Source of the DNA: JBCBEX01 sp039027055
GTDB taxonomy: Bacteria; Bacteroidota; Rhodothermia; Rhodothermales; Rubricoccaceae
Reading direction: 5' to 3'
Assembly (NCBI GenBank): GCA_039027055.1
Contig: JBCCLD010000200.1
Coordinates: forward strand, 1 to 8,611
DNA length: 8,611 nt
The notes beneath the pieces are model-generated. The model did no database searches, had not been told where the DNA came from, and saw nothing but the letters and a program-made list of their open reading frames with translations. Shown in pieces: positions 5,459-8,611 of the stretch. Each line of letters starts with the position of its first letter. Position 1 is the stretch's first letter. A program made the translations under genes and the position numbers.

Positions 5459-6385
5459 ATGAGACGTCTTGCTTTGGCGATCGACCACCCCCAGCCCCTC
5501 CTGTCCAGGAGGGGAGCTGTTCGAGGTTCCACCCTTCTGACTCGACCTGGCCGCCCGTTGGACTACGACCCCATCAAAGACCGCCTCGGCGACCTCGCCG
5601 AGAAAAGCCCGGCACTCACGAAGGGCTTCTACCGTACGCTCGACCTCGTCTTCCTGCGCGCGTGGTATGTCCACCGCCGCCTCCGTGCGCTCATCGCCCG
5701 GCTCCCGCAGGACCGCCCCATCGACGTGTTGGACGCGGGGACGGGCTTCGGGCAGTATGCCTACTTCCTCCTCCGCGCGTTTCCCAACGTCCGCGTCCAC
5801 GCCGTCGACATCAAGCAGGACTACCTCGACCGCGCCGCGCGGTTTTTCAAGCAGACGCCCTACCTCGACCGCGTCTCGTTCGAGTGGCGCGACCTCACCG
5901 CGCCGCAGCCCGAGACCGATGCCTACGACCTCGTCCTGTCCGTGGACGTGATGGAGCACATCGAAGACGACCGCGGCGTGTTTCGCAACTTCAAGCAGAT
6001 GCTGCGGCCGGGCGGCTACGTCCTCGTCAACACGCCGAGCGACCTCGGTGGCTCGGGCATCACGGAGGAAGGCCAGGAGAGCTTCATCGGCGAGCACGTC
6101 CGCGACGGCTACAACGTCGGCGAGCTCTACGAGAAGCTCGACACCGCCGGGCTGACGCCGGTGCTGCACGAATACACCTACGGGCGCTACGGCTCGGCGG
6201 CGTGGCGACTGCTCGTGAAGTGGCCGATCCAGGCGCTCAACGCCTCGTGGCTGACCGCGCCGCTCGTGGGCGCCTACTACCTCGGCGCGCTCCCGGCTGG
6301 CCTCGCGCTCAACCGCGCCGATCTTCAAAAGCCGAATCCCGAAGGCACGGGCTTGCTGGTCGTCGCGCAGAAGCCTGAGGTCTAG
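5459..6385 (+). CDS. Class I SAM-dependent methyltransferase
   Basis: The 308-residue frame has a Rossmann-like methyltransferase core. Motif I is VLDAGTGFGQY (90-100), the acidic residue binding the SAM ribose is D117 in HAVDIKQ, a RDL motif lies at 144-146, and motif IV is DLVLSVDVMEHIED (157-170), followed by LRPGGYVLVNTPS (182-194). It resembles the Methyltransf_11/Methyltransf_23 type; the substrate is unknown. A C-terminal tail (about 250-285) is unusually hydrophobic and may touch the membrane. Residues 1-33 are doubtful: they are encoded partly by a palindromic repeat (5495-5514), and homology appears to begin at YDPIKDRL (36-43). TTG at 5558-5560 (residue 34) is therefore a plausible true start, although ATG 5459 has the better Shine-Dalgarno. 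The gene diverges from the VWA gene and converges on the toxin gene, with overlapping stop codons. Confidence 0.9.
   Translation: MRRLALAIDHPQPLLSRRGAVRGSTLLTRPGRPLDYDPIKDRLGDLAEKSPALTKGFYRTLDLVFLRAWYVHRRLRALIARLPQDRPIDVLDAGTGFGQYAYFLLRAFPNVRVHAVDIKQDYLDRAARFFKQTPYLDRVSFEWRDLTAPQPETDAYDLVLSVDVMEHIEDDRGVFRNFKQMLRPGGYVLVNTPSDLGGSGITEEGQESFIGEHVRDGYNVGELYEKLDTAGLTPVLHEYTYGRYGSAAWRLLVKWPIQALNASWLTAPLVGAYYLGALPAGLALNRADLQKPNPEGTGLLVVAQKPEV
5495..5514. repeat. 8-bp-stem palindrome within the methyltransferase N-terminus
   Basis: CCCCTCCT (5495-5502) and AGGAGGGG (5507-5514) form a perfect stem around GTCC. With its CACCCCCAG lead-in it looks like a dispersed intergenic repeat of the CCCCTCC...GGAGGGG type. 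It lies inside the annotated reading frame (about residues 13-19), which casts doubt on the upstream ATG. Confidence 0.6.
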
Positions 6386-6795
6386 CTCGCTTCACGCAGC
6401 AAAGCCCTGAATCCAGCTTGTTCGAAGTGGTGGTCGAACGCGAGTGCTTCGGTGAGCCCGCGCTGGCGCATGACTACAAACGAGAGGCAGTCAGTCAGGC
6501 TCCACGGCTTGTCCTCGTGCGTGGCATAGAACGCAAGGGCCATGCTTCGGAGGACGTCTGTCAGGGGGACTACCTCTACATCCGGGGCTTCGATAAAGTG
6601 GCTGATGAGTTCGACGGACGCCGTACGAAACCCATAAGCGAGTGCGCTGCCCAACTCGAAGAGGACCGCGTCGGTGGTAATCAACGTTCTTGCAGCATAG
6701 CGTGTGGCCAACCGCCGTGCGGCCTCGTGGTGTTGATCGCGCCGGTTGATCAGGGCGATGGCATAGCCCGTGTCGACAAAGAGAGGCGGTTGCAT
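6382..6795 (-). CDS. VapC-type PIN-domain toxin (putative RNase)
   Basis: This 137-residue protein has the usual length of a VapC toxin. PIN-domain toxins are Mg2+-dependent ribonucleases that cleave tRNA, rRNA or mRNA when freed from their antitoxin. The acidic active-site set is complete: D8 in FVDTGYAIALIN, E47 in AVLFELGSAL, D102 in WSLTDCLSF, and D121 in ALAFDHHFEQAGF. The last block is a typical VapC C-terminal signature. The ATG lies 3 bp after the antitoxin stop, and a GGAG (6802-6805) overlapping the antitoxin's last codons serves as ribosome site, so translation is probably coupled. The gene ends tail to tail with the methyltransferase: both TAG stops fall in CTAG at 6382-6385. The RNA target cannot be predicted from the sequence. 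Confidence 0.92.
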   Translation of the reverse strand: MQPPLFVDTGYAIALINRRDQHHEAARRLATRYAARTLITTDAVLFELGSALAYGFRTASVELISHFIEAPDVEVVPLTDVLRSMALAFYATHEDKPWSLTDCLSFVVMRQRGLTEALAFDHHFEQAGFRALLREAS

Positions 6796-6798
6796 CGT

Positions 6799-7011
6799 CT
6801 ACTCCGTGTCAGCAGGCGGCTCCCGGAGATAGTCGTCGACCCGTGATGCGAAGTCAGGTGGTCCGTCGATGCGAATCCGTTGTAGCCGTTCTAGAAGCCC
6901 TTCCTGTTCGGAAGAGGTATTCAGGAGGTGTCGGATCGAGGCGAGCACCATCTCCAATTCCTGCTCGCTCATGCGGTCAAGTTCGGCGACAATCTGGTCT
7001 CGTGTGCTCAT
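6799..7011 (-). CDS. Putative VapB-like antitoxin
   Basis: This 70-residue acidic protein is encoded directly upstream of the PIN toxin and separated from it by 3 bp, the standard antitoxin-then-toxin order. Residues 1-31 look largely helical (MSTRDQIVAELDRMSEQELE...), and the C-terminal part with IDGPPDFASRVDDYL (48-62) is the likely toxin-binding segment. I do not recognise a ribbon-helix-helix, AbrB or Phd motif, so the DNA-binding mode is unclear. The antitoxin call rests mainly on position, size and composition. If it behaves like its class, it neutralises the nuclease and, with it, represses the operon from the region at 7012-7090. No Shine-Dalgarno precedes the ATG. Confidence 0.8.
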   Translation of the reverse strand: MSTRDQIVAELDRMSEQELEMVLASIRHLLNTSSEQEGLLERLQRIRIDGPPDFASRVDDYLREPPADTE

Positions 7012-7122
7012 GGCGACGGCAAACAGCTGGAGGGAGAATAGGTTGTATCAACGATGTCCAGAGCCGCAGGTTCAACGCCACACGATGTGCAGGTCTGTGC
7101 GTGACCGCGCCAGACACAGACC
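7012..7122. promoter_or_regulatory. Upstream region of the toxin-antitoxin operon
   Basis: This 111-bp spacer must carry the promoter of the minus-strand toxin-antitoxin operon unless transcription reads through from the gene at 7123-7659. A TTGAAC on the minus strand followed 18 nt later by TTGATA is the nearest thing to a promoter, and it is weak. The perfect 9-bp inverted repeat at 7091-7123 lies at its far end. Confidence 0.35.
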
Positions 7123-7123
7123 T
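7091..7123 (-). terminator. 9-bp inverted repeat at the end of the DUF1579-like gene
   Basis: AGGTCTGTG (7091-7099) and CACAGACCT (7115-7123) are perfectly complementary around a 15-nt loop. On the minus strand the stem starts at the last base of the upstream gene's TGA stop. That position suits a transcription terminator or 3'-end stabiliser, but no T-tract follows. It could instead be an operator for the toxin-antitoxin operon, whose antitoxin ATG lies about 80 bp downstream. Confidence 0.45.
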
Positions 7124-7659
7124 CACTCAGCGCGCGCGTAGGCGATCACCCAGCGATCTGTCCAGGTCGCGCCGTCGTCGGTCGAGCTTTGCCAGCGCCA
7201 CGTCAGCGCGTCGCCGGACACGTCGGTCCAGACCATGCGGTTGATCTGAGATTGCCCCTGCGGGTTTGCGAACGGAGCCGTACGGACCTCCATCGGCTCC
7301 GCGTCGGGCGCGCCGGTGAAGAGCAGGTAGCCGCCCGCGTTGTCCACCCACGTTTGCTTCCACAGCCCGGAGCGCGCATCGAAAACGGAGACGCTCTGGC
7401 CTGCGAAGCCGGTGCCGTCGGGCGTCGTGTCCTGGAAGTCCTCGTGGACGACGCAGCCGCCGAGCGTCTTCGAGATCGTGTTGGTCCCTTGTCCGTCTGA
7501 ACCGTCAGCGTTGGTCCAGGCGAGATCCCACGTGCCGACCCAGAAGTCGAGCGCGGCGGCTTCGGGTTGCGTGCACGGCGCGGGTTGCTGGGCCGTGGCC
7601 ACGGGGACGAACAGCAAGAGCAGACGTAGGTGGAGAAGAGAGCGCATCAGCAGGAGCAT
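7123..7659 (-). CDS. Exported DUF1579-like protein, function unknown
   Basis: The 178-residue protein begins with a signal peptide: a short basic n-region, a leucine-rich core LLLLFVPVA (about 13-21) and a likely cleavage site after ATA (21-23). The mature part has LDFWVGTWDL (38-47), an N-terminal motif typical of DUF1579 and related lipocalin-like beta-barrel proteins. LGGCVVHEDF (66-75), KQTWVDNAGGY (101-111) and the closing WRWQSSTDDGATWTDRW (154-170) also fit that kind of fold. Two cysteines (C29 and C69) could form a disulfide. No ligand or enzymatic activity is established. A second in-frame ATG at residue 5 (7645-7647) gives an equally good signal peptide, so the start is uncertain by four residues. 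It lies 121 bp from the T9SS-sorted gene on the same strand. The product is expected in the periplasm or outside the cell. Confidence 0.85.
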   Translation of the reverse strand: MLLLMRSLLHLRLLLLFVPVATAQQPAPCTQPEAAALDFWVGTWDLAWTNADGSDGQGTNTISKTLGGCVVHEDFQDTTPDGTGFAGQSVSVFDARSGLWKQTWVDNAGGYLLFTGAPDAEPMEVRTAPFANPQGQSQINRMVWTDVSGDALTWRWQSSTDDGATWTDRWVIAYARAE

Positions 7660-7780
7660 GCGGGCGATCAGAAATCGAGTGAAGAAAACATCCCCTGTTC
7701 TCGCCCCGCCCGGACAGCCCCCTCGCCATCGAGAGGAACAGCCAAGCGACCTACCACGGGGAGCGAGGCAGGGGCTGCCG

Positions 7781-8611
7781 CTAGCGAACTAGCGTGAGGC
7801 GCTTGGTTGTGGTGCCGCTGCCGGTTTCGAGGCGGTAGAGATAGACGCCCGCGCCGAGGCGCTGCCCAGCGGCGTCCGTGCCGTCCCAGGTGACCGTGTG
7901 GGTGCCAGCGGATGTCGGCGCATCGACGAGCTTGGCGACCTGGCGGCCGAGGAGGTCGTAGACCACCAACGTCACGGCGCCCGGCTTGGGGAGGACGTAG
8001 CGGATCGACACCGAGGCGGCCGACGGGTTCGGGTAGGCGTCGTCCAGCGTGAGCCGGTTCGACGTGCTGGGCGGCGTGACTGGCTCGCTCGTGACGGGCG
8101 TGAGACTGCCGCCCTCCTCCGCAATCACGAAGCGGTTCGGCGCGACGTTCTCGAACACGTCCTCCAGGCCCGACGGCCACGCGATGGTGAGCCGGTCGAT
8201 CTGCGCCGCGTCGCCGAGGCCGAAGTGGACGACGAGGCTGCTGTGCCCGTTGAACGTGTTCTGCGCCGACACCTCGCGGGTGAGCGTCTGCGCGACGCCG
8301 CCGATGGTGACCTCGGCGCGGAGGACGGCCCCGAGGCCCGCGCGGTTGGAGGCGGTGCCTTCGAGCTTAAGCTTGAGCCAGCCACCGGGCGCGTCGGCTT
8401 CGCTGGCGTTGTTGCGGTAAAGCTTGTTGGCGAACGCCGCGCCGAACGTGAGCGGCAGCACCGGCACCGCGATCAGGTCGAGGTCGCCGTCGTTGTCATA
8501 GTCGCCAGCTGCGGCGCCGTAGATGCCCATCGTCAGATCCGAGAACGTGCCGGTCTCGGTGAAGGTGAAATTCGGTGCGCCGTTGTTCCGGTAGTAGCGC
8601 GCAGGCTGCCC
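7781..8611 (-). CDS. FG-GAP/ASPIC-UnbV protein with T9SS sorting domain, 5' end missing
   Basis: The 3' part of a CRTAC1-like secreted gene is present: 276 visible codons, and the frame stays open to the right edge, so the true start is outside the window. Visible residues 29-51 hold an FG-GAP/VCBS-type repeat with the calcium-binding loop DYDNDGDLDL (37-46). An ASPIC/UnbV domain follows (about 78-165; SNRAGLGA, GHSSLVVHFGLG, LTIAWPSG). After a Pro/Thr linker comes a C-terminal type IX sorting domain (about 187-276), with YPNPS at 193-197, VVYDLLGRQVAKL, and ending GVYLYRLETG...KRLTLVR. Such proteins are exported by Sec, pass the outer membrane by T9SS, and are anchored or released after removal of the sorting domain. 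The ATG at 8530 is internal, not a start. The function of the surface protein is not known. Confidence 0.93.
   Translation of the reverse strand, partial: GQPARYYRNNGAPNFTFTETGTFSDLTMGIYGAAAGDYDNDGDLDLIAVPVLPLTFGAAFANKLYRNNASEADAPGGWLKLKLEGTASNRAGLGAVLRAEVTIGGVAQTLTREVSAQNTFNGHSSLVVHFGLGDAAQIDRLTIAWPSGLEDVFENVAPNRFVIAEEGGSLTPVTSEPVTPPSTSNRLTLDDAYPNPSAASVSIRYVLPKPGAVTLVVYDLLGRQVAKLVDAPTSAGTHTVTWDGTDAAGQRLGAGVYLYRLETGSGTTTKRLTLVR

Noticed and set aside
5171..6328. N-terminal extension of the VWA reading frame, making a 1091-residue protein
   Set aside because: The extension is antisense to the methyltransferase and has the low-complexity Arg/Glu/Val composition of a shadow frame. The BatA-type domain starts exactly at ATG 5170.
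7695..7741. CTGTTC/GAACAG stem between the two exported-protein genes, possible terminator
   Set aside because: The stem is only 6 bp with a bulged extension and a 35-nt loop. A TTTT lies a few bases further on in the minus-strand direction, but the pairing is too weak to call.
1..8611. CRISPR array, tRNA or rRNA genes, transposase, phage genes
   Set aside because: No regularly spaced repeats, tRNA-like cloverleaf, rRNA sequence or recombinase motif was seen on either strand.

Overview
The window looks like chromosomal DNA of a high-GC member of the Bacteroidota/Rhodothermota lineage (Rhodothermia-like). This is inferred from three things: a secreted protein ending in a type IX secretion (Por) sorting domain, a large protein with a BatA-type N-terminal double-membrane domain, and GC-rich codon use with few Shine-Dalgarno sequences. 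No rRNA, tRNA, CRISPR array, integrase or transposase gene is visible.

Layout. Positions 1-516 hold no credible gene. They hold dispersed intergenic repeats and a 178-bp segment bounded by near-perfect inverted repeats. On the minus strand follow a CBS-pair protein with an ACT-like tail (517-1176), the ribosome-associated GTPase HflX (1347-2810) and a 705-residue membrane-anchored VWA protein (3053-5170). Between HflX and the VWA gene lies a nested palindromic element (2908-3033). The only plus-strand gene is a SAM-dependent methyltransferase (5459-6385), divergent from the VWA gene across a repeat-rich 288-bp spacer. It converges on a VapC-type PIN toxin (6382-6795), and the two stop codons share one CTAG. 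A small antitoxin gene (6799-7011) lies directly upstream of the toxin. Beyond it are an exported DUF1579-like protein (7123-7659) and the 3' part of an FG-GAP/ASPIC-UnbV/T9SS-sorted protein that runs off the right edge (7781-8611).

The genes do not form one pathway. The clear functional pair is the toxin-antitoxin operon. The CBS, HflX and VWA genes are co-directional, but gaps of 170 and 242 bp suggest separate transcription units. The last two minus-strand genes both encode exported proteins. I found no convincing undescribed multi-gene system. The most unusual material is non-coding: the 301-478 inverted-repeat element, the 2908-3033 palindrome, and a repeat that appears to extend the methyltransferase reading frame at its N-terminus.
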